DNA of 64,000 nucleotides from Marisa cornuarietis (GCA_004794655.1 SMMW01000016.1:372001-436000); one strand, 5' to 3'; shown: positions 1 through 13,139, numbered from the stretch's first letter. Made by a program: numbers and translations. Notes: generated by a model not told the origin, from the letters alone.

Positions 1-557
1 GTTTAGCTGAGGTATGCTTTTAAGCAGATAGGGGTGAAATATTTGGAATACTCTTCACTGAACGATCTCGTAAAGGGAGAGGGTGATTCTGTGCAGGGAA
101 AGCTAATTCTACTCTCGTTCTTCTTCCTCTCCGTCCACTTACTTCGCTCTACCCGCCCACTCGCAGCAAGAACGGAGTTCTGGCAGGTTTTTTTCGGCAT
201 TGAGTTTGCACCAAACTGCGCGCTCAAATCTCATTCGGTCTGAAAAGAAAGTTCCAGTCTTATCTTTATTTAATTGTTCAATCCTTTTGCACTATTGTAC
301 TGCGCCCCGAGACCAAGGTAAATGAACTCTAGGTAAGAGGATCCTCGATATCTGAGATGCGTTCGAGAGAAGTGTGTGATGGAATTACAGAATAAAGAAA
401 GAGAGGTGGGACTCTGAAATGAAAATGATAAGAGGGAACGAAGGACAGAAAAATGCAGAAAAGAGAAAGAGATAGAGAGAGAGAGAGAAGGTAAGAAACA
501 TTAAAATGGAGGGCCAAAATAATTTATTTATAGAAATACAATGAATGTTTCGAACTA
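1..557. other. Unannotated sequence, no gene seen
   Basis: No supported gene. A purine-rich GA tract lies near 466-490 and produces low-complexity Ser/Leu frames on the opposite strand. Nothing else is recognisable before the GAT microsatellite. Confidence 0.6.

Positions 558-601
<44 letters not shown>
558..601. repeat. (GAT)n microsatellite
   Basis: About 14 perfect GAT units seen directly. Poly-Ser and poly-His frames across it are artefacts of the repeat. The same trinucleotide recurs in longer arrays near 48.5 and 55.7 kb. Confidence 0.95.
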
Positions 602-604
<3 letters not shown>

Positions 605-895
605 GAAAAAAAATGTAGCGACAAGGCATAAAAGCCAAGAGATGAGAAAATATGATGAGTACATATATGGTCTGTATATGAGAAACAAAAAATTATAATC
701 GCGAAAAAATGGAGACAAGTAATCCATCAAGCGTGGGGGAAAAAAAAACCTCGGACAAGATGGCCCACACAAACAATTGGCCGCTGAGACCGTTAGTGGA
801 AGATGTGGTCTACAGGTGGAAACGACTTAGTGCAGCAATAGAACAATCGAAAACACAGGTATACGGCGCAACAAAAAGAAGGAGACATTAAAGTC

Positions 896-980
<85 letters not shown>
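896..980. repeat. (AAAG)n-(AG)n compound microsatellite
   Basis: About 17 AAAG units pass directly into an AG run. The strand is entirely purine, so a triplex (H-DNA) structure is possible in principle. The reverse-strand Ser/Phe/Leu frame here is only the repeat. Confidence 0.95.
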
Positions 981-1649
981 CAGTCTCCTCAAGCCAGGAG
1001 TATTTATTAGTAAAGTACAAATTAACTTCTTGATAAAATTTTATAAAATCTAGGGTGTCTACAATAATTTTACTTTCCTTGGTCAGCTGTCATGTCAGGT
1101 GATTACTGAAAGATGCATTTTTTTGTGAACTATGTTTAAAGTGATCCTTACATCCAACATATAAAGAAATTTAAAAAAAAGTCAAACATCTCAACAACAT
1201 GCAATGAATAATAAAACTAAGATAAAAAAAATTTAAAAAAGGTATTAATGAATCAGGAGCTCAAACAAAATCACTTAGCAATACCTCGTCGAAACAACTT
1301 AAAAAAAAGAGGTGTTAATAAAGGTGTTCAATAGCTTCTAAGTCCTCCTAAAAACTAAACTTTCACGGCAGCTTAATAAAGAGGACGCTCTTCGTTATTA
1401 AAACGCTTTTTTTTCCAAGTTAATGATGTGCCTGACTTTCACATCAGAAAGTGCCGAGAAATTTAAAAACAAAGTAAAAAGTGGAGTACAGCATGAATAT
1501 ATCACACCAAGACTTCAAATGCACAAAAATTCAGTCATTACGAATTGTATTTGCAACAACTTTTCCAGACAGATAAGCTGGAAACTAAATGACCCAAGAA
1601 ATGAGGTATAATTCCTTTAGCTCCATCCATGCGTGATCTGCCTGTCTTT

Positions 1650-1652
<3 letters not shown>
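981..1652. other. AT-rich unannotated stretch
   Basis: AT-rich sequence with many short A runs and no frame that looks like protein. I see no gene, RNA or structured repeat. Confidence 0.6.

Positions 1653-1697
<45 letters not shown>
1653..1697. repeat. (GT)n microsatellite
   Basis: About 22 uninterrupted GT units. Frames reading CVCVCV or THTHTH over it are not genes. Confidence 0.95.
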
Positions 1698-1701
<4 letters not shown>

Positions 1702-2313
1702 GAGACGGTCCTTGTGTCTTTCTAAGAATAAATGGAAGGGATCGATGGTAACATCCCTTCACCTGATGACTCGTTGGAGTTTTCCTGTGTTATATTCCTT
1801 TGAATCTGATTGCCTACAGCTGCATTTCCCAATCTAAACTTCCTCAGCAATTTTTTTAAATTAAATTTCTTATTTTCTGTTTCATCTGATTGATTAACTG
1901 AAAGAATGGGAAGCAAATGTTATTGCTTTCACTTGATTGAGTTTCTAGAAACTGATCATTCGCCGCGGCGTCGAGGGAAATTTCGTAAAATATTAAAAAT
2001 GTGTTTATTTTTCTTCTTTTGTTTTTGATACTGTCTTTTATATATTTTATTAAATAATATTTCCAGCCATTGCTCGTTCTTTGATAAGGCATGCAGTCAT
2101 GCAGACATGATTAGTTTTTTTTTCACCCTACCCTTACTTCCGCCCGATGTGAATGAAAGCTATTTATGTCCACACATTATTATTTCCAAGAAAAAGGTTT
2201 TTTTTGCCTGTTTGCTGCAATAACTTTGAGTTTCAGTGTCCCACTACTGTGACATGTGTCTGGTTTCATTTCGTAGTTAGATGCCAGCGAAATAATTTTT
2301 CAAGTAAAAAAAA

Positions 2314-2606
2314 AGGTAAGGTAAATATGGGTAAAGGTAAAGGTAAAGGTCATCCCATAACCTTTTTCAGGTCGTTGGGGAGTGAGGTGTTAGAGACCCC
2401 ACTTTTCTCGGGGCCAGCATTTACATGAGGGTGGTGCCAATCTCCTCTCCCTCGCTGCCTTACCTTCCCCAACTCTCTATGGAGTCAGGTACCCATTTCC
2501 GTCAGCTGGGTCGACTGGGGGAAGCTTGCTGCACTTATCGGGAATTGAACCAGCGCGCTCTCGGTTCGGACGCCAGCGCTCTAACCACTCGGCCATCCGC
2601 TTCCCC
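2314..2606 (-). mobile_element. tRNA-derived SINE, family 1, copy 1
   Basis: Read on the minus strand, the element starts near 2606 with a tRNA-like head: GGCCGAGTGGTTAGAGCGC matches a Pol III A box (class II, Ser/Leu-like), followed by GGTTCAATTCC as the B box at about 2541-2551. A unique body follows, and the 3' end (2314-2350) is a hexamer tail of CCTTTA/TTTACC units. Three further copies (26.4, 44.5, 59.3 kb) share head, body blocks and, in two, the tail region. This copy is the best preserved. It is a retroposon and not a tRNA gene: the acceptor and anticodon arms are degraded and the body is far longer than a tRNA. The tail implies dependence on a LINE partner that recognises a short repeat. 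Confidence 0.85.
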
Positions 2607-5600
2607 CATAATATGGGGGGTGGGTGGGTGTATGTTTTGATGATAACGCGGTCAAACAAAAATATTCTAACAACACCTGGCACCCGAGGTTTGTGTGTCT
2701 AACAAAAAGCTAATGTCACTCCTCATATCGGCTTTTCAGAAAAAAAAATTTCTCGCCGATCTAGTTAGCTGAGCAGATTTGAAGTCGCTTGTAAATATCT
2801 ACAATTTGACAACAATGTATAGTCAAACATTGGCATTACTGAACACTGTAGCGGGGTGCTCTGACACAGAGTGGCGTTCTGATAATCTTTGGATTTGGTG
2901 ATTCTGAACCCTGTGGTGATCAAGCCGAAAATTTCATTTCTTTACTTTCATAAACAGACATGTTGTTATGTCTTTCCGACGATACACATTATTGAATAAA
3001 GTTGTGTCTCTTGGCCTGAGACTGTGGCAGCGCTTGTTGCGTGAGGCTGAAAAATTCTGGCGAGGGACAGGAAGGGCGAGACTCCCTCTGATTCATCCTC
3101 TGAAATTACCCTCGGAGATATAGCGACACTGCCCAGACAATGACCCTCCCCTCCCCCTAGCGATTCTTTCTGTACAGCGAAATGGTCTCCAAACCCTGCT
3201 ATAAAACTAAGCCGTTTATGCCGATTGAATCCTTACTGTGATGGGTTTTGCCAATTGAATTTTTTAAAAGAGGTTTAAGTATTCTCTGCGGCAAAGCTTC
3301 GGATTCTTTTGAGATTTTGTCGTGGGTCGATAAAACCTTTCCTGGGGGGGAGGGTCTGAATCGTGAGTATGGAAGACAGATAAAAGTGAGGGAACTGCTG
3401 CAAGATGGGCCGCCGTTTTCCTGGCGGTGACTCATTCTTTCACGTGTCTTGAAGCAGTTCAGCGAGTCCAAGGACAAGATAAAACAGTAATATAACAAGA
3501 GATTGGTGCCAATGGTGCTGGTGATGGTGATCGGATGTTTTGCAGCCACGTGTGCTTTTCTTGCTCTCTCTGTGTGTGTGTGCGTGCGTGCGTGCATATG
3601 TGTGTGTGAGAGATTAAGACATCATCTTTTTTGTTTCATTGTATGTTGGTTGCAGTCCGATTCATCATACTCTAAGACGCAGACTTTTACTATTATTTTT
3701 CCTAGGGTGGAATGTGTCGGGGGTGGGGAGAGAGGGGAGTGGGGAACGCCAAACGGAATGCGACCTTCAGGTGCCGCTGTCTGGCACTACCTGTCTCGTT
3801 CAGTGAGTAAACGCGCTTCACGCGCTGTCACGGCTCTTGCAGTGATGGAGTGCAAAGACGAGGGTGATGAGTTTTGCTGTTGCAGAGACGATGAAATATT
3901 ACATAAGGCGAAAAAAAGCTGCCAACGCTGTGAGCTGGTGTAACACAAACTACCCTGAAATAACGCTCATCAATCACAAGCTGAAACATCGCACAGTGTA
4001 ATTCAAAATAGTTTTTTTTTTTAATTTTCGATTATTCTCCCACAAGCCATGCGGGGGCAATGTCCTCGTTAAGAGAGTTTTGCTTGCTTCTAACGAACTG
4101 AACAATTGTGATCAGGAGTCAGTGTGATTGTGTTTCATTAAAGAACTAGTGGGATGCTAAGCTGATACGTTTACGTTGTCATGCCTCATTAATGGGAAAG
4201 GCTGATTGGTATGTTAATTAGGCGAGTTCGTGAACGAAATTTCAAGTCACGATCTGTCTTTCTGTTTATGGTTATGTTTGTAGGCGTGTATGTAGAGAAT
4301 GTGTATTCACCCAGAGTTTGGTGAATAGCGTCTCCCGTTGAGCTTTATCCATACATTAGAAACAAATTTGTGCTCCACTAGTCCTTTAAGACATTACAGC
4401 CCAGCAGACCCTTTCTTTGCTTGAGGCCAACGACTTGGCAAAACGTGAACCTGCAACCTTTGACCCTTCTACCCTTTTTGCGTTAATTAACGTGCATAGC
4501 AAGCAGGAAAAAAAAATAAGAATAGATTATCATACACTGTTGGAAGACTTGGATCGTAAACAGGAGAAAGCAAATAACGGCAAAGATAGTCTGGAAACCC
4601 AGTATTTTCACTGATTTTTTTTTATCTAGGTTCAGCCGAACTAGTTGATAAACATCCTGCACCGGTGTGAAAATGTTACTTTGACGTTCGTAACGACCTA
4701 ATTAGGAATCTTTTCTTAAAAACAATGGTGTCAAACACACAGCCTCAGTCACAGTAGTCGCAAAGGCAAGTAAAGAAAAGGGTTTTGCCGGCAGCGACAA
4801 AAATTCTACGGCATTCGGCCAGAAGTTGAGAGCTTTTCTTGACATTTCTGGCAGCATTATGTCTTGACCTTTTCTTTCCATTTACTTTTATGATGCAACT
4901 CAAGCATGTTACAGGTAAAAAAAAATTTACCTTTCTCCGGGACTCAGCGTTGAGTGCCAGCTGAACCTATTCTTTTACCTAGAACTGAGAGCAAGAAAAA
5001 AAAATGAAAAAAAAGAAGATACAACAGAAGACAAAGACTTAATTATAAAAAACAGACAGTCAGTCTTTTGTGAGTCAGAAAAAACACCGGCAATAAACCA
5101 ATCATTTTTTGTGCATTCGGAGGCTGTTTGTTTACTGTTAACTTCATGCTGAAGCAACATAGACAATGATGCTTTCGCAGACGATCCTAATTCTTTTTAA
5201 ATGTCTTCAGCACTAGTCTTCACGCTCAGAGGTCCATTTTATTTTATTTATTATTTTAATGCTCTGCCTTTTGTCTTTCAGAGCTTTTTATTTTTATTAT
5301 TATTATTATTATTGCTGCTAGTTTCAGTGGGCAGTGTATTAATTTAAACGCTGACAGTGTTCATCTAATTATTCTGAGAAACATACTTTGCCATTGTCTT
5401 TGAACGCTTGTTAAAATGACAGAATATTTATAATTAGGCGGGTGAGGTTGTTTTCAACATAGACTGTTTCATTTTTTTTTTAAATTTTTGCAATAGCCTT
5501 GCTAGTATTCTTTCGTCAAAATTTCTTAACATAAGTTTGCTTGTGTGGCAGGAAATGTTATTATCACTGCGTATTACATTTACATCTATTACAAGCATGT

Positions 5601-6066
5601 ATACATACTGTATAGATGCAAACAGCGAATATCTTGTATGCATATAGTATTATTTTATATGGTTATAGTGTTATATAATCTGTATATAGTATTATAGAAT
5701 CTTTATATCGTATGTAGATGTTACGTGTGTATGGGTGCGTGTTGACATGTGCATAAGTATGACAGCGTTTTAGTTTCCTTTCTCAAAGCGATTTGCTTAA
5801 TTTCTGGTCTTTCATTTCACGTGGCTTTTTCGTGCATGACCAGGTGCACAAGGGTATTGTGAGCCAGAAGTGAAAGCGCTCACCTGCTTGATTATCTATG
5901 TCGCCACAAATCGCTCATCAAGACTATACCCTGTGCTACTCCTCCCGCTACCACTCCCCCCCGCACCCACCCCCAGCCTATCGTAATTTAACTACTAGAC
6001 GTGTCTTTGGAGCTCTGTCAAGTGTACAGCACCTGGCAGGTACTAGACATCCAATCAGGTGACCCT
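2607..6066. other. Long unannotated stretch
   Basis: No recognisable gene. It holds a short GT/GTGC tract near 3571-3610, a T run near 4012-4022, a (TTA)n tract at 5294-5313 and AT-rich DNA around 5640-5720. Open frames near 3200-3950 and 4417-4614 show no domain, splice context or repeat relationship that would support coding. Confidence 0.55.
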
Positions 6067-6158
6067 ATCTCTCTCTCCAGGCCTACCTACCCCGGGCCAT
6101 CTCTCTCTCTCTACTATCTCTTTCTCTCTCTCTCTCTCTCTCTCCACTTTCTCTCTCC
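6067..6158. repeat. CT-rich microsatellite tract
   Basis: Interrupted (CT)n blocks, the longest about 6121-6144. The Ser/Leu frame over it is low complexity. Confidence 0.9.
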
Positions 6159-6924
6159 TTCTGAATCTGTTAGTGCTGTAAGTCTTTCTTTACATTCCTA
6201 ATTATGATCAAGAATACAGAAGCACTAAAAGTAGGTGCGGTTTATTTAAGTGCTAATTTCCAACAGTTTTACAGTAAATCGAACACCTCCTTCACTTTAA
6301 TCGCCGCTGTCGTCTATCTATGAGGTAGATAGTGTTCGATCGATGGATGTAAAGTGGAGTAAATAATAATTTTCTGATCATAAAAAAATCGTGCAGGTGT
6401 TAGTTAGGCTGCTCTGCAGCATAGTACAGACGACACTGTGCTACGAGCTGTCTGTTAGCTGCAGAATTCCGATACTGAGGTCTGGACCTGGACACACCTG
6501 AACATTCACCATGCGAACGTTTGGCGAGATGCAAAACATTAGCGTTTAGCGTTACGAACGTTTGCCAACCTCCCGCCCCCCGCCCCCTGCCCCATCTCAC
6601 ACCCACATCAGCAACAGCAGCCTGTTAACACACAACCTGCCCTCGCCTGGCGGTAGTCGCTGTTGCTGCTCCGTTATCGAGCGCCGCCGATAATAGACCC
6701 GATGACTGATGAGACAAATCATTTAATTGTCGGAAACTCTTCGTGGCACGCGCGAGGTCGTTAATAGGGGCGCACGCGCTGTGCTGCTTTGGGCTTTGGC
6801 TCTGTTGTATTGCACTAATTTGTGCAAACCTCAGGGTCACGCACAGACTAAAGACGGATTTTGCTCTCGAAATGAGAAGAACCCTATCTTTAGGTCTTTA
6901 CTTCGCTGATTTTGTTGTTTAAAG
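6159..6924. other. Unannotated stretch
   Basis: Mixed-composition DNA, somewhat GC- and CpG-richer at 6540-6790, with no supported gene or repeat. Confidence 0.5.
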
Positions 6925-7320
6925 CTAGAGTGGCTATACTGAGGAACTGAAAATACACGCAGCAATACTGAGACTACAAAGGTTACAATGAGGCTAGAAT
7001 TGTGAATACGGAAGAGACAAACAGTTAATCTCGTATGCTATTTTTAGACTTAAACATGACACAGCTGTATGTCAGATGTAAGTAGTAATAGCTAAAGTAA
7101 TAAGCGGTAAGTAATAAAAAGTAGTAATAGCTACAAGTTGCTATACTGAGAGGAATTTCAAGATGATGAACAGGTGTCATTACTTTTTAAGCTGTCCGAT
7201 TTACTAAAGATATTTTCTTTAGTGAAGATGCTTGTATCTTCAGCACTTTAGTCTAGCCACTCTAGGCTAAATATCGCCACACTACCTTCAGTATAGCTAC
7301 TGTAACTTCAGCATAGCCAT
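6925..7320. repeat. Short inverted and direct repeat region
   Basis: CTAGAGTGGCTA at 6925-6936 is the exact reverse complement of TAGCCACTCTAG at 7254-7265. CTATACTGAG occurs at 6935-6944 and 7141-7150, with an inverted relative (TTCAGTATAGC) near 7287-7298. The region can fold back imperfectly. It may be a decayed foldback or MITE-like element or an inverted duplication; no transposase or target duplication was found. Confidence 0.45.
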
Positions 7321-9350
7321 TATCCCATTGTCACGAAATTTTGTAGACGTGATCGTGAGGTGCACGATTTCCACACGGGAATCTTTCGTGTCCGCGCGGA
7401 ATGTCACGAAAGGATATTAATGGAGATGAAAAAAAACGATAAGTCTAGCTGACATCTAAAGAAACTGGATAAACTACTAGATGTTGTCGTCTGAAGTTCT
7501 CTTTAATGGGGTTTGAACAGATGTAGATTCGTGTGCCTTCAGCAGTCAGAGCTGGTGGACCTTAAATGGAGAATCAAACAATTATCATAGTGTCCTCATG
7601 GCCAATTAGATGGGTATGTTGATGAATCGAATCCCTTATAATAGGAAGATGATGTCTGCGTGGATGCGAGGTGACAGTGATGGTAGAGCGAAGACTTTGA
7701 CCATTGTCTGTAGAAGGCTCCTCAATCGGTCGGATTGTTCCTGAATGATGACGGGGATAGAAGGAACACGAGCACTAAAAGGGTTCCAACCCCATCCCCC
7801 AGTCCCCTGCAGGAAAGATGAAGACTGAGCGTTCACGTGCCACGGCACTGGCTGTACCAGGTTCTACCTTGGAGGACGACTGATCGTTGCGATAGTTTAA
7901 AATCAGAACATTCAACATGAAGGAAATAATCGACGCAAACCATTAAAACTGATGATTTGAACAGTAAGTTCGACAACTAGCAATTTGCAGTAACACCAAT
8001 CTACACACGCACGAAGAAGGACAGCAGCACTTATCCCTCACCACACCATTGTGGACGTTACTTACCTGTGCACGGGATTTGACCAACTGTGTCACGGATC
8101 ACCCGCATACACACGACGAGTCATCCGCAGACACGCGCATTCGTTAACTCAACACAATCAACAAATGACCACTCTGGTGTAGAACGTCCCTCAAAGAGAC
8201 AAATACTTATTGACCACAAAATTCACAATTTAAATACACAAAGAAATATGCTCAGTACTGCTCTATACAAGGCAAAGCATCAGTAGTTAACACGAGCAGT
8301 TAGTTAAACATGATATTTAGCATTTCTTTAAACTCTCACGGCTAGACGTAGCCTGAAAATCCCTCTCTTTCTGTAATTATTACGCCGCTCAAGCTGACGT
8401 AAACAATAAATGAGCATACACAAGGAGCAATTGTTGACAAACAATAGTGTCTAACAGGTATATCAAAACAAAAATATGAAGAAATGTCTTTCAGCGACAG
8501 TGCCCTCGGCACCAACACACAAATACTTGGTTCTAACAACAGAGTCAGAATGGGTAGCACACCCTAGGCCTTATCACCTCCTCAGTAAGGATAACCTATC
8601 CGTCTTCCTACGCGTGCTTAATTTCTTCCCACTCTGGACCCGAAGCGCAAACACAAAGTTCTCCACTTGACCCTTTTTCTTTTAAAGTTCAAGTTATTTC
8701 TTTTTACAAATATTTTAGCAACTCCTCACGTATGAGTTATACAGGGAGGACATCTGGTGCGTCACTCTACCTTAATCAAAGTCTTACTTCGTTGGGAATG
8801 TTCTTCTGGTGTTAGATCATCGGAAGCTCATGCCTCTGCCTCACGTCAGTGGACCTCCGGAAACTTCGGATATCGTCTGTAGGATATCGCCCCCACGCAA
8901 GTCAGTCATTCAGCCTCTCTGTATCGGATGCTCCTCCCCACCTTGGAGATACGCGGACACCCTTTCACTCGTCTTTTGCCGAACCACAGGCCCGTCTATA
9001 CGCCAGCTCCAGCCGTCAAAACCCGTAGTTTCCCACAGCCTTCCACGCTCTCGGCGGAGTCCCTCTTGTTTACGTCAGATAAGTTCTCAGACGCCTGTAT
9101 CCAGATTTCAGCAAAAGTTCTTTCTGTACAGTACCGGTAGTAGAATCACAGCCCTCGGCTTGAATACCAGTAAGTACGGTGACAACTCTTGTCACTAACC
9201 AGCGCTCTCTCTAGCGCCTCACGTCGACATACACTATGACGACTGGTAGGCCTGAATGAAGACTGCACCCCCCGTCAGTGACAGCACACAGCAACAACAC
9301 ACCAGGATTGCCGGAATATCCATCGTCCAAATCGAGCATTCTCCTACTTG
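7321..9350. other. Unannotated stretch, no gene seen
   Basis: No frame here shows a recognisable domain. The 129-residue frame at 8809-9198 is rich in Ser, Pro and Arg, overlaps another frame of similar character and looks non-coding. The block could be part of an unrecognised repeat, but nothing within this window duplicates it. Confidence 0.45.
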
Positions 9351-9376
9351 CTAAATGTCGGGTCTAAATGTCGGGT
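9351..9376. repeat. Two-copy 13-bp tandem repeat
   Basis: CTAAATGTCGGGT is present twice back to back. It is too short for functional inference and could mark an old insertion junction or replication slippage. Confidence 0.7.
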
Positions 9377-10207
9377 CTAATATACCCACCCTTGTTTACA
9401 TCGCCACAAGGTGAGCTAAGCCCGCCCCACACATAAAATTTTAAAATACCCAAAACCTCAATTTTCTCATGCAACTCGCATGACAGCGACAGAAAAACAA
9501 GACACCCTAACCACCTGGACGGATGGAGCTCTGCTCTGCTCGCACGTGAAATAAGGTAAAAACCGAGACTTTCAAGTTCTCGTGACTTCCAGCGTGGCAG
9601 TGTCAAACCAAGGCACACCTGTGTGTCGAACAAAACAATACTCAACTGCTGTACCCCCTTGTACGCTACAAACTGATAACTGCCGATGGATTGTAAAGTG
9701 AGGCATCGAGGGTGAGTCTTTCTTGGAGTTAGCAAAGTTCTTTACGAGTTTAACCTTCTCGAATAGATTAATATAAGTTGTCAAATTCAGAAACAGAGTG
9801 GGAAAGATAAAAACGAAAGGATAAGCCGATAGGATGATTTGATGGATCATTGGGGTTACAATTTTACGCTGAAAGTGGGGAAGAGTATTAAGTTGTCTAC
9901 TTGTACAAAAATGATAAATCTGATGTCCGAATGGCCAGTCCCAGATGATGCAGTATCACACTGAATTCCCACCACCTGATAATGTCCGCACGTCGTGCAA
10001 AAGTGTTCGGGGACGTGAAGACGTTACTGTAGACGAGGACACTATACTGAACATTCTCACCACGTCTCATTTGTCATACATGCATTTGTTCTGAAATAAC
10101 AAGCACGCACACTTTGCATGCACACCAACAGACGATCAAATCCCCTATGTCACAGCTATACAGCCTCAACACAACTAGTCTGGCTCTCCCATCCTGGCTA
10201 ATGCCCC

Positions 10208-10625
10208 TTGGGTAATACAAACAGTGGAAAACAGCACAGCGCCAAGTATAAAAAGCCGCGGAAGGCCGTCAATTGTCTGCGAGTCGCACTTCAGTGGATT
10301 CCCCAACACTGCGTAATATCTGGCAATGAGGAAGTAGACAGGCTAACAAGACCATTAACTGTTCAGACAAGAGCAGGTGATCATACTGACAACCAACACT
10401 ATAAATCTCCACCTGAACATAAAAGCTCTTATCTTGTTCTGTTACATATATGGCTCTGCGGAGAAGCGAAGCAGGCAGACTGCAGAGAGACAAAGGGATC
10501 ATAACATGCAGGACTGCAATAGCCTTCAAGTCATGCTCAAGAAGATAATAATGGCCAAGACTAGACCCCCCCCCCTCCTTGCAGCGCAAACTGTACGGGG
10601 TTGTAGGGATTGTAACGGAGACCAC
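10208..10625 (+). pseudogene. LINE fragment with RNase H motif
   Basis: The plus-strand frame at about 10268-10353 reads VALQWIPQHC followed by ISGNEEVDRLT. This matches the C-terminal RNase H signature of several non-LTR retrotransposon clades (consensus W-[IV]-P-x-H-x-G-[IV]-x-G-N-E-x-A-D-x-L), keeping the His and the catalytic-type Asp of the D-R-L block. The conserved Gly after His-Cys is Val here. Upstream RT and endonuclease are absent and the downstream frame loses similarity. It is a short, decayed 3' piece, inferred to come from an RNase H-bearing LINE such as the I, R1 or Nimb groups; the clade cannot be fixed. Confidence 0.65.
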
Positions 10626-10908
10626 TGAGATCGTGTCAAGAACAGGCCTTTAAAACATAGCGAAAAGAAAAACAAAATTTCTGCAGACATGTCATGGTAC
10701 ACCTCGTAATCACTTTAGTTTTCTCTCATATCGGACAAGGCCCAATGAGTAGTCACTTGTCTTTCACTGTCAGCTTCGGAAAGGCCAGACAAGCAAGAGT
10801 TCTTGTTATATTATCGATTTATATTATTTTCTATTCTTATATTCAAAGAAAATAAGCTCAGCTTTAACAGAGACTGTTTAAAAGATACACACCATGCTAT
10901 TATGTCAC

Positions 10909-11054
10909 GAGTGCGTGCGTGCGTGCGTGCGTGAGTGCGTGCGTGCGTGCGTGCGTGAGTGAGTGAGTGAGTGAGTGAGTGAGTGAGTGAGTGAGTGAGT
11001 GAGTGAGTGAGTGAGTGAGTGAGTGAGTGAGTGAGTGAGTGAGTGAGTGAGTGA
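10909..11054. repeat. (GTGC)n-(GAGT)n tetranucleotide array
   Basis: About 12 GTGC-type units pass into about 25 GAGT units, one of the longest microsatellites here. The Thr-His-Ser repeat frame on the other strand is produced by the tetramer. The sharp switch from one tetramer to the other suggests one point change spread by slippage. Confidence 0.95.
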
Positions 11055-12334
11055 AGATGCTATAATCCGGAGCCAAGAATCACAAAAAAAGCCAGTAGCG
11101 GGTATTAAAGTGATCGAGAGAGTGTTCATGTCAACCACTAATGCCGGCAAGTGAGTGGTAAACATTTTGTTTAAATTACGACCAACATGATGTGCGTTAG
11201 AATAGTCAGGTGCGGCGAACATATCCTGTTCGTTGGGTCTCTTGCTACTGAGATCTGTCCCTGTGCTCTCGTCTTAGTGTTCAGCTCCAAGCTGGGCTCA
11301 CAGCGAGGAAATATTCTGGAGCTTGTTGCACAACATGTTTCTAAAACTTTTCTAAAGAACCAAATTTAGAAACGCTTTTCAAACACCGCTCCCTCTGCCA
11401 TTGAGATGTGTTACACAAGTGCGCACGAAAATTGTGCTGACGGGAGCGAAAGTCTGGCTTGAACAGTTTTATCTTAATGTTTTTAAACTGTGCCAAGCCC
11501 TCTGTTTCTATAGAACTGATTATCTAAAAAGATTTAAGGCATAAATGTGTTTAAAACTAGAAATGCGTTGTGCAACTGGCACCTGATCTACAGCTGAAAA
11601 GTTTATGAATCGTTTATGTATCGTTTATTCGTCGTTTCTGTCCATGAACGAGGAAAGAAACTTCCCCCCCCCTCTCTCTCTCTTTCCCCAGTAACTGTTT
11701 ATATATAATCTGTAAACAAACTCTAACAAGTGAAGTGTGCATAGGTTACTAGTAACATCAGTGCAGTGCTAATGACACCAGCGCCGTCTGCATGCACTAG
11801 CAGCACCAGTGTCGTACACGTTCACTCATGCAGTAGCAGGATGTAACGAGAAAAGCTGGGACTGAGGCCATGAACGCTATAAAACAAGATGAACTCTGTG
11901 TATGATTTTTCCACAGCCATGTCTCTGGCACCTGAGTGACCGGGTCGAGGGATATCTCAACTACTCGGCTTCTACCAACCTAATCCCGGGATATTTCTAA
12001 AACAGCCGAGTATGTGCACCCCATGTCTGTGTTTGATCGAACATGCTTGCTGGAAATCGTTTCAGATTAGAAGAAATACAACTTTTTTTTGGTCGCAGTG
12101 TTTGGACACAGAGCTCAGCCAACTTTCTTTCAAAGCAGCGCAACTCCAAACGGCTTTTAAAGTCTGAATGTCCGAATGTGTCAATATTGGCTGGCGGATA
12201 ATATTGACGGATACATACACAACCTGCTCTTTTCATCTATTTGCACAGGTATGGATAAAAAGAAGACGTGTTTATGTTTTCATCGCATTAGGCAGGCACG
12301 TTCAGAAGAAGTGAATGAGCGAGAGGGGAAAAGA

Positions 12335-12336
<2 letters not shown>
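11055..12336. other. Unannotated stretch
   Basis: No supported gene. It contains a short C8(CT)n run near 11664-11684 and otherwise unremarkable AT-leaning sequence. Confidence 0.5.

Positions 12337-12394
<58 letters not shown>
12337..12394. repeat. (GT)n microsatellite
   Basis: About 29 perfect GT units, with a short (AAT)n tract 60 bases downstream near 12452-12469. Confidence 0.95.
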
Positions 12395-12398
<4 letters not shown>

Positions 12399-13080
12399 GA
12401 CAATGTGTGCAAGCACATACAAGAATGCAATGATAATATAGCGTCTAGACGATAATAATAATAATAATAAGTTAATTTATGCGGTTTATTTCTATTCATA
12501 ATGACGAAGACTACATGCTTTATCGAATCATCTTATTCCCTCTTTCATCGCCCTTCCATCCCCTTCCCAAAGTGTGGAGTTGCGCATAAGCAAGTTAAAC
12601 AAATATGAAAATCGTGCTATTCAATAACAGGTTGTTTACAATCGTTTTCAAAACGGAAGGAATGGGAAACACATCAACCAGTATGCCAGGTACGTTTAAT
12701 GTCTCCCAATGCTTAAGATGCATAAGTGCAAAGAAGACTTTCTTTTTGTGTATTTTTCAGGCTATCCTGGGTGCAAAATGATTTGAAAAGAGGGGAACTG
12801 AATTCATTGTAAGATTTTAATTCTCAAAATCGGAGCGAATAGCTGTGACCATCGTGTTTCTCACAGGGCGTAGGAAAACAAAAACCAGGGTCAGATGTCA
12901 TTTTCTTTTAGGTCACTAAAATAGCGAAACGTGCGTACCATTCTTTAAAAAATAGAAATAAAAATGTATTACGCAGTTTTTAGATAAATAACGATAGCAC
13001 TGTACCATGCTGCCTTCCTAGCAATTTGGAGTATAATCTCATGTTTGTCTTTGGATAACCTTTCAACTGATTCGACTTTT
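12395..13080. other. Unannotated stretch
   Basis: AT-rich DNA with a small (AAT)n tract and no supported gene. Confidence 0.55.
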
Positions 13081-13139
13081 GTCTCTCCGTCCGTCCGTCC
13101 GTCCGTCCGTCCGTCCGTCCGTCCGTCTGTCTGTCTGTC
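13081..13139. repeat. (CCGT)n-(CTGT)n array
   Basis: About ten CCGT units followed by three CTGT units, consistent with C-to-T decay of a CpG-containing tetramer at one end. Confidence 0.95.

Noticed and set aside
2541..2606. Functional tRNA gene at the SINE head
   Set aside because: A and B boxes are present, but the cloverleaf is not kept and the sequence continues into the SINE body. The same applies at 26.4, 36.2, 42.6, 44.5 and 59.5 kb.
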